From: Roseburia hominis
GTDB lineage: Bacteria > Bacillota > Clostridia > Lachnospirales > Lachnospiraceae
NCBI GenBank assembly: GCA_021771815.1
Contig: JAETOE010000020.1
Span: 1-64,000, forward strand
Length of the DNA: 64,000 nt
Direction of reading: 5' to 3'
A program made the translations under genes and the position numbers. Below the pieces are notes generated by a model that had not been told where the DNA came from, did not search any database, and saw only the letters and a list, made by a program, of their open reading frames with translations. Positions within the stretch are counted from its first letter, which is position 1, and each line of letters begins with the position of its first letter. Shown here one piece after another: positions 1-7,542 of the stretch.

Positions 1-242
1 ATATAATTTGACAGCATCGTTTCCATGATTGTCAAGCGCTCTTCCATTTCATCTATGTACCCTATAATACCCTTTTCCCACTCCTCTGACAAGGTCTGAT
101 ACGATACGCTGTCCTGCTTCTGCAAAACGATAAGAAAATTCTGACATGCTGTTTTCAAGTCTTCTATCCTGTCAAAATAATTCTGTATTGAATCTGCCGT
201 GTCGGACAGATGCGCCATGTTAAGTCTTAAGTCTCTCTTCAT
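1..242 (-). CDS. Hypothetical protein, 3' part outside window
   Basis: This is an open frame of at least 80 codons running off the left edge. The start at 242 is chosen because GAGGA lies about ten bases upstream; a second Met follows at residue 9. The product is helical and acidic (for example SDTADSIQNYF, SEEWEKGIIGYIDEMEERL) with no signal peptide or membrane segment in the visible part. The helical look and small size recall proteins encoded near WXG100/type VII loci, but I see no WXG motif and do not assign it. The AT-rich 300-370 stretch upstream could hold its promoter. Confidence 0.55.
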   Translation of the reverse strand, partial: MKRDLRLNMAHLSDTADSIQNYFDRIEDLKTACQNFLIVLQKQDSVSYQTLSEEWEKGIIGYIDEMEERLTIMETMLSNY

Positions 243-507
243 TCCTGGTTTTTCCTCTGCATCAGACAAAAACACATTTTCCGAATACACACTTCGTTTC
301 TTTCCATGTTTCCTGCCCTTATCGTAATTTTATATATGTAGTATCTATTAAATATATCATATTTTTCAAGCGGTTCCAACTACGTTTGATTATTTGTAAC
401 AAATACATATTTAATTTCCTGGAACCAAATACACTTCGCACACTCTCACGCTTCAAACTTCCTGCCCGTCAGGACTTTTATTATTTCTATCCTTCCTCAA
501 TCTACAG

Positions 508-939
508 TCAGAAATTTCTTTCTCCATTCGAAAACAATTCTATATCGATCAATTCTTCCAGCGGCACGACCGTTCCGTCCTCCAACAAAATCCGCCGCTC
601 ATACCCATCCATCTTTTTCACCCTTCCCGTAACCGTAAGATAGGCTCCGCCGCTCTTCCTCTCGTCGGGCTGAAAATAAGTGAAGGTGACCTCGGGCTTT
701 TCGGAAAGATTCTCACGGATCATCTGCAGGCGTTCATCGAGTATTTCCTTTCTGCTCTCATCCAGTTCGACCCGCTCCTTTGTAAGTCTCGCCGTCTCCC
801 TTATGGCTGCCTCATGCCCGGTCAGCGCCGCAAACGGTGAGAACTGCGCCGCCCGGTCAGCAAGCGGCATCTGCGGATGTCTTGCAGATACCGGGTGCGG
901 CAGATACAGTATATCGTCATATTTGTTTTCGTCACTCAT
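508..939 (-). CDS. YolD-like protein
   Basis: This 143-residue protein belongs to the YolD-like family, which is regularly encoded beside UvrX/UmuC-type DNA polymerases in Firmicutes. The N-terminal half shows the family signature: RHPQMPLADRAAQFSPFAAL, then a helix with TARLTKERVELDE. The C-terminal half is a small beta domain (YLTVTGRVKKMDGYERRILL). Its start overlaps the stop of the polymerase gene by four bases (ATGA), so the two are translationally coupled. Family function is not firmly established; a role as polymerase partner in SOS mutagenesis is inferred from this constant linkage and from the LexA-like box upstream of the pair. Confidence 0.85.
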   Translation of the reverse strand: MSDENKYDDILYLPHPVSARHPQMPLADRAAQFSPFAALTGHEAAIRETARLTKERVELDESRKEILDERLQMIRENLSEKPEVTFTYFQPDERKSGGAYLTVTGRVKKMDGYERRILLEDGTVVPLEELIDIELFSNGERNF

Positions 940-2468
940 GCCTTATGCCCTCCGATCTGGTGATTCCGCTCTCTCGTCGTCGCTCCTTCCTGCAGATTCA
1001 TGCCCTTTAGCATGGCGTTCTTTCCATACTTCTTCTTCACGGCGAGCATGGCTTCCTGCAGTTTGCGTTCCTTCGCAAGAAACGCATTCTCTTCCTCCTT
1101 CTCCTTCGCCGCAGCCTCATAATCCGTAAATAAGTCCAACTGCTCAAAGTCCTGCGTATCTGCCACGGCGCTCTCCTCCACCAAATGATTTGCCGTCACG
1201 GTAACTCTGCGCACCAGAAGCTTCGGATTTACAATTCTGTCATACAGTTCCGTTACCGCCTCCACGATCTGCTTTGTGGAAGAACTCCGATGCGCAAGAT
1301 TGACCGTTCCCTGCGCATGCTTCGGGACTTTCCTTCCATAATGATCGGTCACAACTTCCCCTTTATAGCTTTTCCGGATATCGGAATCCATGAGACTTTC
1401 GATATCGTAGCCAATGGTAAGCACCATCTGGTCCGTCACCAGCTCTTTTTCCACCAGGTCGAGCACAAGCAGATCCGTCATTTCCCGGACGATCAATTTT
1501 CCCTTATCGAAATCGTAGGGGCACTGCAGCACCTGACCGGAGCTTATACTGTTGGTCTGTGGCTTATATGCCTTGATCTGCTCCATCGTGACCGGCTCAT
1601 AACCCCACGCGTGGTCGATCAACAGTTCCGCGTTGACGCCGAACAGCTTATACAATAAATCTTCGTTATGATAATCCCTGTCGCCGCCTATGGAGCACCT
1701 TGCAATGTCTCCCATCGTATAAAGTCCTGCTTCCTCAAGCTTTCTCCGATAGCCGTTTCCCACCCGCCAGAAATCCGTCAGCGGTCTGTGATTCCACAGA
1801 AGCTTCCGGTAGCTCAGTTCACCCAGTTCGGCAATGCACAAGCCGTTCTCATCCGGCGCTACGTGCTTTGCCACAATGTCCATTGCCACCTTGCAAAGAT
1901 ACAGGTTCGTTCCGATTCCTGCCGTGGCAGTAATGCCCGTTTCTTCCATGACATCCTTTATGATTCTGGATGCAAGCTCTCTTGCGCTCATCTGATATGT
2001 TCCCAGATAGTGCGTCACATCCATAAAGACCTCGTCGATCGAGTAGACATGAATGTCCTCCGGCGCAATATATTTGAGGTAGACATTGTAGATTCGGGTA
2101 CTGTATTCCATGTAAAACGCCATGCGCGGCGGCGCTACGATGTAGGCCGCTTCCAGTTCCGGGTGTGCGTTTAACTCCCCCGCGAAATGAGAAGCGCCCG
2201 AAAATCTTCCGCCCGGCGCCCTGCCCTTTCGATCGGCGTTGACCTCCTTCACGCGCTGCACCACCTCGAACAGTCTTGCCCTGCCCGGTATGCCATAGGC
2301 TTTCAGGGATGGAGACACCGCCAGACAGATCGTCTTTTCCGTCCTGCTTTCATCTGCGACTACAAGATTCGTATCGAGCGGGTCCAGCTGCCGCTCCACA
2401 CACTCCACAGAAGCATAGAAAGATTTCAGATCGATTGCAATATATATGTGCTGTTTGCCATCCTCCAT
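936..2468 (-). CDS. Y-family DNA polymerase (UmuC/UvrX-like)
   Basis: A 510-residue translesion polymerase of the ImpB/MucB/UmuC type. Catalytic carboxylates are visible in IAIDLKSFYASVEC near the N-terminus and in the palm motif VYSIDEVFMDVT. A helix-hairpin-helix region and little-finger domain follow, and the C-terminal tail is rich in Lys and Glu. I place the start at 2468 (MEDGKQHIYIAIDL) because GGGAGGAGG lies just upstream. An upstream ATG at 2504 falls inside the -10 box and has no ribosome site. It is co-transcribed with the YolD-like gene. It probably copies past damaged bases after SOS induction. Symbols uvrX or dinB would be guesses. Confidence 0.9.
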   Translation of the reverse strand: MEDGKQHIYIAIDLKSFYASVECVERQLDPLDTNLVVADESRTEKTICLAVSPSLKAYGIPGRARLFEVVQRVKEVNADRKGRAPGGRFSGASHFAGELNAHPELEAAYIVAPPRMAFYMEYSTRIYNVYLKYIAPEDIHVYSIDEVFMDVTHYLGTYQMSARELASRIIKDVMEETGITATAGIGTNLYLCKVAMDIVAKHVAPDENGLCIAELGELSYRKLLWNHRPLTDFWRVGNGYRRKLEEAGLYTMGDIARCSIGGDRDYHNEDLLYKLFGVNAELLIDHAWGYEPVTMEQIKAYKPQTNSISSGQVLQCPYDFDKGKLIVREMTDLLVLDLVEKELVTDQMVLTIGYDIESLMDSDIRKSYKGEVVTDHYGRKVPKHAQGTVNLAHRSSSTKQIVEAVTELYDRIVNPKLLVRRVTVTANHLVEESAVADTQDFEQLDLFTDYEAAAKEKEEENAFLAKERKLQEAMLAVKKKYGKNAMLKGMNLQEGATTRERNHQIGGHKA

Positions 2469-2502
2469 GCGGTGTGCCTCCTCCCGTGAATCTCTAACAT
2501 AC

Positions 2503-2524
2503 ATTATACCAGAAAATTTGTTCG
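2503..2524 (-). promoter_or_regulatory. SOS promoter: -10 box with LexA-like site
   Basis: On the minus strand an extended -10 (TGG-TATAAT, 2503-2508) sits about 35 bases before the polymerase start. Directly upstream, 2510-2524 reads CGAACAAATTTTCTG. The first half is a perfect match to the Gram-positive LexA/DinR box (CGAAC-N4-GTTCG) and the second half keeps TTC. No good -35 hexamer is visible. The position just upstream of -10 would allow repression by LexA. The site is inferred from sequence only. Confidence 0.6.
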
Positions 2525-2567
2525 ATTACTCCCCGAAATACATTTTTTCTTAATTTTCGTTCTTAAC

Positions 2568-2595
2568 AAAAAAAATAGAAGTATCTCTACTTCTA
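2568..2595 (-). terminator. Rho-independent terminator
   Basis: A perfect 8-bp stem (TAGAAGTA / TACTTCTA, arms 2588-2595 and 2576-2583, 4-base loop) is followed on the minus strand by eight Ts. It lies after the remnant at 2619-2853 and before the polymerase promoter, and so insulates the SOS operon from upstream transcription. Confidence 0.75.
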
Positions 2596-2618
2596 CTTTT
2601 CTTGCCGTTTGAATTTAT

Positions 2619-2853
2619 CTAATGCAGAATCTCCAAAAGCTGTTGTTTCATTTCATTAAACTCTTGTTCCTTAGCCGCCACCTGATTCCATTTAATCTGC
2701 AAAAAATTTCACGTGTCCCAAAGATCTTTGCCAGTACCCGGCATCACATGACGTACCATGGCAAGGCTGGTTCCGGCTCTGATTCGGGTGTTTGTCGTTG
2801 TGTAATAAAGTTGTCCAAAATGTATTGGAATATCAAAAATTAATTCTTTTCCT
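2619..2853 (-). pseudogene. Unrecognised gene remnant
   Basis: One minus-strand frame reads like protein on both sides of a single TGA. It is GKELIFDIPIHFGQLYYTT... up to GTGKDLWDT, then stop, then a helical tail (QVAAKEQEFNEMKQQLLEIL) ending in TAG at 2619. No start codon with a ribosome site is seen. The terminator just downstream fits a former gene end. I do not recognise the family. Chance coding is possible, hence low confidence. Confidence 0.3.
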
Positions 2854-2872
2854 CAAGCCAAACGTTGCCATA

Positions 2873-2901
2873 TTTACTATATTCTGCATTTGTGGTATAA
2901 T
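2873..2901 (+). promoter_or_regulatory. Sigma-A promoter of the DUF4062 gene
   Basis: TTTACT (2873-2878), a 17-base spacer and TATAAT (2896-2901) with an extended TG two bases upstream of the -10. The start codon at 2932 follows, with AAGGAG at 2917-2922. Confidence 0.65.
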
Positions 2902-2931
2902 TTCTCTATCATGTTTAAGGAGATGATACTA

Positions 2932-3753
2932 ATGAATAAAAAGCTACAAGTTTTTATCTCATCTACATACACAGATCTTATTGAAGAACGCCAGGCTGCC
3001 GTTGAAGCTATTCTTGATGCAGGTCATATTCCTGCTGGTATGGAATTGTTTAAAGCGGGAAATGATTCACAGCTCAAAACAATATACAAGTGGATTGATG
3101 AATCTGATGTATATATGATTATTTTAGGTGGGCGTTATGGGTCTGTTGAGTCAAAATCAGGGAAAAGTTATACGCAGCTTGAATATGAATACGCCTTGAG
3201 TAAAGATATTCCTGTTTTTGCTGTTGTAATTAGCCAAGACTTTTTAACTTCCAAAATAAACTCTTTAGGATTAGAAAAAATAATGGAATCAGATAATCCT
3301 GATAAATACAAATCATTTAAAGCCTTAGTCATGTCAAAAACTATCAGAGAGGTCGATGATTGTAAAGATATAAAAATTGCTATACATTCAACGCTTAATG
3401 AATTTCTAAATAAATATGACTTAAAAGGATGGACAAAAAACAACCTAAATAACGCCAATATAGAAGAGTTTATTTCATTGTACACCTTTTTTAGTAACTA
3501 TATAATTTATCAACAAGAAAATATGAACGCAAATGTTTTTTTAATAAAATATATAAATCAATTTGTTCATGGTGTTAGTAAACAATACTTCCCACAAACA
3601 TATGAGTATTATACAGATATCTATTTGGCTAAAAATATATTAAAACGAGTACAGCGCGATGGTAACGAAACAAGACTTATCACTGATTATGGACTTGCAT
3701 ATTTCAAATTTATTACATTTATTTTATCAAAATCAGATTATACTAACACTTAA
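2932..3753 (+). CDS. DUF4062 (TIR-like) domain protein
   Basis: A 273-residue cytoplasmic protein. Residues 3-105 match the DUF4062 family: KLQVFISSTYTDLIEERQ at the first strand, GMELFKAGNDSQL, then DVYMIILGGRYGS and YTQLEYEYALSKDIPVFAVV. The fold is TIR-like and DUF4062 domains are common in NTPase/effector proteins of bacterial defence loci. Here the domain stands almost alone, with an all-helical C-terminal region (roughly 165-273) and no NTPase or protease partner. The start at 2932 is set by AAGGAG nine bases upstream; the Met 14 codons earlier overlaps the promoter. The gene is far richer in A+T than its neighbours and lies among gene remnants, which suggests recent transfer. A role in anti-phage or stress response is inference only. 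Confidence 0.85.
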   Translation: MNKKLQVFISSTYTDLIEERQAAVEAILDAGHIPAGMELFKAGNDSQLKTIYKWIDESDVYMIILGGRYGSVESKSGKSYTQLEYEYALSKDIPVFAVVISQDFLTSKINSLGLEKIMESDNPDKYKSFKALVMSKTIREVDDCKDIKIAIHSTLNEFLNKYDLKGWTKNNLNNANIEEFISLYTFFSNYIIYQQENMNANVFLIKYINQFVHGVSKQYFPQTYEYYTDIYLAKNILKRVQRDGNETRLITDYGLAYFKFITFILSKSDYTNT

Positions 3754-3758
3754 AAGTC

Positions 3759-3917
3759 CTAATCTATTACCCCTGCCACCATATATAAAAAGTTGCAAAG
3801 TGGTGAATAACAATAATTCTTCGTTCCTTCCCTCCACACCTTCAAAACTCCCTCATCCTTCAAAATCTGAAGGTAGTACGATACTGCCGGCGTTTCAATA
3901 TCTGTTTTTGTATGCAT
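3759..3917 (-). pseudogene. Truncated ArsR-family regulator
   Basis: A 52-codon frame starting ATG at 3917 encodes the recognition half of an ArsR winged helix: TPAVSYYLQILKDEGVLKVW then REGTKNYCYS, as in the dimeric HTH_20/ArsR regulators. The first two helices and the dimer helix are missing. The frame begins directly after the stop codon of the next remnant (TAGATG). It is the 3' end of a deleted regulator gene and is unlikely to bind DNA alone. Confidence 0.65.
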
Positions 3918-4055
3918 CTATTCCGCCCTGCATCCCGACGCAGCCTCAAAATGATATTTTTCAATACCAAGACCCATCTTTGCATAAAATCCACTTCCCG
4001 CCTCAGCGGTTACCTTCTCATTTTCAAGTGTAAAATAGAATTTCTGCTGATTCAT
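3918..4055 (-). pseudogene. Short orphan frame, probable remnant
   Basis: A 45-codon frame (MNQQKFYFTLENEKVTAEAG, then GFYAKMGLGIEKYHFEAASG) whose first codon lies exactly at the edge of a 38-bp direct repeat. No ribosome-binding site precedes it; the sequence upstream is the repeat itself. The peptide looks like the C-terminus of a larger protein cut by the repeat. I do not recognise the family. Confidence 0.35.
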
Positions 4056-4172
4056 CGCCGTGGGCGACCGATGCGCACTCCGGCGCGTATAATGTCTGAC
4101 GACATTATGCCATGGACGCTTGCGTCCATGGCATTCGCCGTGGGCGACCGATGCGCACTCCGGCGCGTATAA
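4055..4172. repeat. Palindromic element between 38-bp direct repeats
   Basis: Identical 38-base copies at 4055-4092 and 4135-4172 flank 42 bases that fold into two perfect hairpins: AATGTC/GACATT (4091-4106, overlapping the end of the first copy) and ATGCCATGGACG/CGTCCATGGCAT (4107-4118 and 4123-4134). No open frame is present. The arrangement resembles a REP/MITE-like dispersed element, and the neighbouring genes are truncated at its edge. Confidence 0.7.
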
Positions 4173-4198
4173 AGAAAATCGAGACGAATCACCTCCGC

Positions 4199-5197
4199 CT
4201 AAAACCGCATCAGACCAAGCACCCCCGCAAGCAGCAGCATTCCCGCCGGAACAAGATACTTCCTCGGATGATGCCAGAGATCGCTCTCGATTACAATCCC
4301 ACGGAGCGGACAGAACCACTCCAACAGCGCAGAGCAGGCGGCGCTAAGAAGCGCAAAGCAGACGGCCGTAAGGACATAAAAAATCCCGATCCCGCCAATC
4401 TGCCGCTGCCAGCTCATCAGAAAAATAACGTCCGCGGTCAGATTGCATCCGAAAATAAAAAGCCCGTACGGAACCAGAAAACATTTCACCCCTCCGGGCA
4501 GGAAATGCACTGCGCGCTCCGTCGCCGGGTCGCAGGAAAGCAATATGCAGATCGGCGTATTTAGCGTAAGCAGGGCAAACCCGATCGGAAGCACAGCCAC
4601 GGTGTCAAACCTCCCAAAAAATGCAGGGAGGATGCAGGCAAGCCCCCACATCACAAAGGTATTTACCATATAATTCTTATGGGAAATCAGATAGCGCATC
4701 AGATACCGGACAACAAGAAACCGCTTTCCGCTCCTGTGTGAATGCGCAGTAGATACCTTCCGTGAAAACGGCAGCAGCAGATAAGCGCACGCCGCCGCGG
4801 TCACTGCGCCGATCCCGCAGCATACGCCCGCCGCAAGCTCCGCCATACTCCACTCTGCGACAGTAAACACGACCGCCCACAGCACCGCGGTCTTCGTGCA
4901 CAGCGTATAACTTCCGAGCGCCGCAGCATAGGCAAGCTTCACCTCCCGCTCCCCGCACGGGAGCATAGCAAGGTGCTTTAAGTCTTCCCTGTTTTCCTTT
5001 GCGGACAGTGCCTGCCACATCGCTCCCGCGGAAAAGACGGTCGTCATCAGATACAAAATCCCCGATGCGATTTCCACCTTGTAATCCGCAATCGAAAGTC
5101 CCCAAAATACGACCAGGCAAATGAACAGATTTCTCCCCAGACGCTCGCCGCGCAGCCCGAATAATTTTCTCCCAAATATCCAAAAGATTTCTCTCAT
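4199..5197 (-). CDS. ABC transporter membrane protein
   Basis: A 332-residue integral membrane protein with about eight or nine hydrophobic segments spread over its length (for example LFICLVVFWGLSI, ILYLMTTVFSAGAMW, CILPAFFG, YLVPAGMLLLAGVLGLM). It has no conserved soluble domain. It is the permease of the ATPase encoded just upstream: their ORFs overlap by four bases (ATGA). ABC-2-type exporters of this size linked to LytTR two-component systems usually handle peptides or antimicrobials. The substrate here is unknown. Confidence 0.8.
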   Translation of the reverse strand: MREIFWIFGRKLFGLRGERLGRNLFICLVVFWGLSIADYKVEIASGILYLMTTVFSAGAMWQALSAKENREDLKHLAMLPCGEREVKLAYAAALGSYTLCTKTAVLWAVVFTVAEWSMAELAAGVCCGIGAVTAAACAYLLLPFSRKVSTAHSHRSGKRFLVVRYLMRYLISHKNYMVNTFVMWGLACILPAFFGRFDTVAVLPIGFALLTLNTPICILLSCDPATERAVHFLPGGVKCFLVPYGLFIFGCNLTADVIFLMSWQRQIGGIGIFYVLTAVCFALLSAACSALLEWFCPLRGIVIESDLWHHPRKYLVPAGMLLLAGVLGLMRF

Positions 5198-5892
5198 ACC
5201 ACAAGTGCCTCCCGGATGCCTGCCGCATCGATTTCTCCCTGCGAAAAACTTTCCCGGATCCGTCCCTCCTCGAGCACGAGTACCCGATCGCAGGTCAGCG
5301 TAATGCTCTCCAGGATATGCGAGGAAAAAAGCAACGTACCATGCTCCCTGTACCCCGCCATAAGCTGATACAGATACTCCGTGCTCGTGAAATCGAGTCC
5401 GTTGACCGGTTCATCCAAAAGCAGCAGCCGCGGCTTTAGGGCAAACGCCGTGATCAAAAAGACCTTCTTGCGGTTTCCCATCGACAGATCCTTCATCAGA
5501 ACATCCGTGTATTCCCCAAAATGGAAGCCGGCGACCAGTTCTGAGATATCCGGCTGCGCCACGCCATATACTTTACATACATAGGTCAGATATTCCCGGA
5601 ACGTAAAATAAGAAAACGATGCGTCCTCCGCGAACACGGTGTAACGCTGTCTCTGAAACGCCCGGTCAGAAAAATCTACCGCGTGTGTGTCCATGACGAG
5701 CTGCTCTGCGCAAAATCCCTCGTGCACACCGGACAACACCTTTAGAAATGTGGTCTTTCCCGCCCCGTTTAACCCGATCAGACCGACTACCTCATGCTCC
5801 GCCAGTTCCAGCGAGAAATCGGAAAGCACAGGTTTCTTGCAGTCATACCACGCGCACAGCTTTTGTATCGAAAGAAGCTTCTTCTCCATCAT
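5194..5892 (-). CDS. ABC transporter ATP-binding protein
   Basis: A 232-residue ATPase with Walker A GLNGAGKTT (about residues 40-48), signature LSMGNRKKV, Walker B RLLLLDEPVNGLD and a switch histidine in LLFSSHILES. It energises the permease downstream. The start ATG overlaps the stop of the preceding 56-residue membrane protein by one base (TGATG), so three genes are translationally coupled. The substrate is not evident; exporters with this architecture often give resistance to peptides or export them. Confidence 0.9.
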   Translation of the reverse strand: MMEKKLLSIQKLCAWYDCKKPVLSDFSLELAEHEVVGLIGLNGAGKTTFLKVLSGVHEGFCAEQLVMDTHAVDFSDRAFQRQRYTVFAEDASFSYFTFREYLTYVCKVYGVAQPDISELVAGFHFGEYTDVLMKDLSMGNRKKVFLITAFALKPRLLLLDEPVNGLDFTSTEYLYQLMAGYREHGTLLFSSHILESITLTCDRVLVLEEGRIRESFSQGEIDAAGIREALVV

Positions 5893-6062
5893 CAGTGATC
5901 TCCTTTTTCATTCTTCTTCCACATGGAGTACGCCGAATAGAAAAATACCGCGCCTATAAGCGCATACAGCCCCGTCATTGCAAAATTTCCCGCGACCGCG
6001 CATACCACTGCTGCCGCCACCCATATAACTGCCAGAATCCCACGAATATAACAATGTCTCAT
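5892..6062 (-). CDS. Small two-helix membrane protein
   Basis: A 56-codon gene with AAGGAGG about ten bases upstream of ATG 6062. The product has two membrane helices (GILAVIWVAAAVVCAVAG and LYALIGAVFFYSAYSMW) and a charged tail KKNEKGDH. It is the first gene of the ABC operon and its stop overlaps the ATPase start. It may be an accessory or immunity-like subunit of the exporter; this is inferred from position only. No family recognised. Confidence 0.7.
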   Translation of the reverse strand: MRHCYIRGILAVIWVAAAVVCAVAGNFAMTGLYALIGAVFFYSAYSMWKKNEKGDH

Positions 6063-6181
6063 AAATTACAATCCTCCTTGTTTTCCTCCTATTTAATTTC
6101 ATTTCGTTTTCTGATAACTATAGTATAGCCAAAAAGAATCACGAAAAAGGAAATGTCCGCGATCTGCTGTTTTTTGACTGC

Positions 6182-6204
6182 AAAAAAGAGCTGCCGTGCA
6201 GCTC
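6182..6204 (-). terminator. Terminator after the histidine kinase gene
   Basis: GAGCTGC/GCAGCTC stem (6188-6194, 6198-6204, 3-base loop) followed on the minus strand by six Ts. It separates the two-component operon from the ABC operon, so the latter needs its own promoter near 6105-6130. Confidence 0.75.
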
Positions 6205-6257
6205 CTTTTATGGCTTGTATGCCTTTTATACCTTGTATGCCTTTTATACCTTATATG
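6204..6257. repeat. Three 18-bp tandem repeats over a stop codon
   Basis: Units at 6204-6221, 6222-6239 and 6240-6257 differ at two positions or fewer between neighbours (plus-strand core CCTTTTATACCTTGTATG). The third copy contains the last codons and TAA of the histidine kinase gene; the others lie in its 3' untranslated region. Confidence 0.85.
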
Positions 6258-7542
6258 CAGTTCCTGGCTGCGCAACTCCCTGATAGGACAGCGTTACGAC
6301 CGCACGAAAGCAGCCGTTCTCACATGACGTCTGCACCATGCCGTCGTATTTTTCCGCCGCGGTCTGCGCGCTCCTTAGTCCCCAGCCGTGCAGCCCGCCG
6401 TCCGTCTTTGTCGTCTTAAGTGTACCGTCCTGCACGACCGTTCTGCCCGAACAGGAATTTTCCACCTTGATGATCAACATCTGATTGATACGCCGGATGG
6501 TAAGCGAGATCTTCCTTCGCTCCTGCTCTGCGACCTGACCTGCCGCCTCGATCGCATTGTCCAGCAGATTTCCGAGAATCGCGCACATATCCGCGCTCGC
6601 TATATTCGTGCCGCGCGGGAACTCGACCTGCACACCGAATGCGATTCCCGCTTCCAACGCCGCCCGCATTTTGCTGTTGATCAGATAATCCACCGTCTCG
6701 TCTTTGGTCCAGACCTTGACTACCATTTCCCGAATCGGCGCCTGCAGCTCATTCAGATAGCTTAACGCCTCACTGTATTTCTGATGCTCAATCAGCTGCC
6801 GCAGCACACCGATATGATTATGGAAATCGTGGAACAGCTTTGCATTCGCCGCATAAACGCGGTTGAGCTCGGTGTAATCCCGCGTAAGAAGCTCTGTCTG
6901 CTCGGATTTCAGCCGGACAAGTTCACGCTCCACCTCATACTGCCGTCTCAAACGAAAGACGAGCGCCGCCATCAAAAGTATCACCGATAAAATCAGCCAC
7001 GTATCGAGCGTATCGGAAGGGATCGCAAGCCCCGTCTGCTGCGAGAGCGCCATGAGAGCCAAAAATCCCATAAGAGCCGCCGCCTGCAGCCCGACAAACG
7101 CGTCCCGCCGCAGGGAATATGCCATCAGAGCGATAAAAATAAGATGCGCCAGCCAGAACGCCGTCTGTGCAATTACGCCTGTCTGTTCCGGCATCACCGT
7201 TTCTCCCGCAAGGATTCCGGCTGCCGCCTGCAGTAGAAAACACCACAAAAACAGGACCGTTTCATAGAATGCAGCGATAAACAGGCTCATCCTAAGCTCC
7301 GCCTTAAGAAAACGCACCGCACAGATAACCGCCCACGCAATCTCAAGCACCACGTGATACAGCAGGGGCATTTCCGAAAGCACCACGACGATCTCCACGA
7401 TGACCGCTCCAAACACGCCTACGAAACAAACCTCTCTCTCTATCCTTCTGGCAGGAAGCAGCGCACCGATCAGATACAGACACAGCACAATGCGCACGCA
7501 TCCTGCCGCGCCATCCGAAATAACCTGCATCCATTCCATCAT
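6244..7542 (-). CDS. Sensor histidine kinase, GHKL type
   Basis: A 432-residue membrane kinase. Residues 1-195 form about six transmembrane helices, a coiled coil follows (RRQYEVERELVRLKSEQ), then the phospho-acceptor box FHDFHNHIGVLRQ and a GHKL ATPase domain with N box NLLDNAIEAA and G box GGLHGWGLRSA. This is the architecture of AgrC/ComD-like kinases, which sense peptides through the membrane domain. It overlaps the regulator gene upstream by four bases (ATGA). No agrB/agrD-like genes are nearby, so the ligand is unknown. The adjacent ABC exporter is a plausible regulatory target. Confidence 0.9.
   Translation of the reverse strand: MMEWMQVISDGAAGCVRIVLCLYLIGALLPARRIEREVCFVGVFGAVIVEIVVVLSEMPLLYHVVLEIAWAVICAVRFLKAELRMSLFIAAFYETVLFLWCFLLQAAAGILAGETVMPEQTGVIAQTAFWLAHLIFIALMAYSLRRDAFVGLQAAALMGFLALMALSQQTGLAIPSDTLDTWLILSVILLMAALVFRLRRQYEVERELVRLKSEQTELLTRDYTELNRVYAANAKLFHDFHNHIGVLRQLIEHQKYSEALSYLNELQAPIREMVVKVWTKDETVDYLINSKMRAALEAGIAFGVQVEFPRGTNIASADMCAILGNLLDNAIEAAGQVAEQERRKISLTIRRINQMLIIKVENSCSGRTVVQDGTLKTTKTDGGLHGWGLRSAQTAAEKYDGMVQTSCENGCFRAVVTLSYQGVAQPGTAYKV

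Noticed and set aside
243..507. Plus-strand ORF in the AT-rich 386-643 region
   Set aside because: It is antisense to the YolD gene end and lacks a ribosome site; the region between 243 and 507 holds no supported gene, only a loose GGTTCC/GGAACC inverted repeat.
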